In this document: positions 63,969 to 64,000 of the stretch, piece by piece
Layout of the letters: each line of letters opens with the position of its first letter
Numbering within the stretch: position 1 is the first letter of the stretch
NCBI RefSeq assembly: GCF_001618145.1
Contig: NZ_KV392042.1
Span: 256,152 to 320,151 of the forward strand
From: Oceanobacillus damuensis
GTDB lineage: Bacteria; Bacillota; Bacilli; Bacillales; Amphibacillaceae
Reading direction: 5' to 3'
DNA length: 64,000 bases
The notes under the pieces: generated by a model
Databases searched by the model: none
The model's input: only the letters and a program-made list of their open reading frames with translations
Told to the model about the DNA's origin: nothing
Position numbers and translations under genes: made by a program

Positions 63969-64000
63969 GGAGATATGTGCATCTGCTGCCGTCCGGGATC
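63969..64000. repeat. Start of a second R1 repeat, cut by the window end
   Basis: About 26 of 32 bases match 48219-48250, with an identical last 12 (CCGTCCGGGATC continues a shared block). Only the first part of the element is inside the window. Confidence 0.75.

Overview
The window is low-GC Firmicute chromosome from an endospore-forming member of the Bacillaceae. The closest feel is the Oceanobacillus / Virgibacillus / Lentibacillus group. This rests on codon use, strong GGAGG-type ribosome binding sites with frequent TTG and GTG starts, spore genes (sspL, a gerA-type receptor operon, a YhcN-family lipoprotein, sigma-G-type promoters) and GC-rich palindromic repeats typical of these genomes. 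The organism assignment is an inference. Most of the window is ordinary, well-packed core chromosome; no phage, plasmid, CRISPR array or complete transposon was seen.

Region 1 (1-16.5 kb) is a patchwork of short units. It has the end of gltD followed by glnA, whose terminator carries a truncated group IIC intron; an aminoglycoside 6-adenylyltransferase gene; two small spore genes; a guanine-riboswitch-controlled xpt with only a stub of pbuX behind it; several transporters and small enzymes; and two damaged loci. The damaged loci are a DUF421 gene with one frameshift and a deletion scar that joins a histidine-kinase gene to an ABC-2 permease gene.

Region 2 (16.6-25.4 kb) is an arginine operon, argC-argJ-argB-argD-carA-carB, with overlapping genes, one clear promoter behind a palindromic operator and one terminator. 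argF is not at the end of it.

Region 3 (25.5-42.6 kb) holds an S9 peptidase, D-amino-acid transaminase, tRNA-Gly(UCC), an ABC-ATPase-domain protein, queG, an amidase-domain protein, trmL, odhA-odhB (2-oxoglutarate dehydrogenase E1 and E2), a nucleoside transporter, a MATE exporter and a MurG-type glycosyltransferase.

Region 4 (42.6-57.8 kb) is rich in spore and envelope genes: a gerA-gerB-gerC operon behind a sigma-G-type promoter, a beta-carbonic anhydrase, the heterodimeric drug exporter bmrC-bmrD with an attenuator leader encoding a 26-residue peptide far upstream, a membrane serine protease, a PRC-barrel protein, sigI-rsgI, yhdB and a spore lipoprotein.

Region 5 (57.9-64 kb) is a methionine-to-cysteine salvage cluster (yrrT, luxS, mccA, mccB), then an M20 peptidase and a YueD-like reductase. 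The last bases begin a second copy of a repeat also present near 48.2 kb.

The best leads are regulatory or concern genome decay rather than a new enzyme system: the attenuator separated from bmrCD by repeats, a two-copy structured RNA-like motif (11.4 and 54.2 kb), the intron relic placed exactly behind a terminator hairpin, and the riboswitch operon that has lost its permease.
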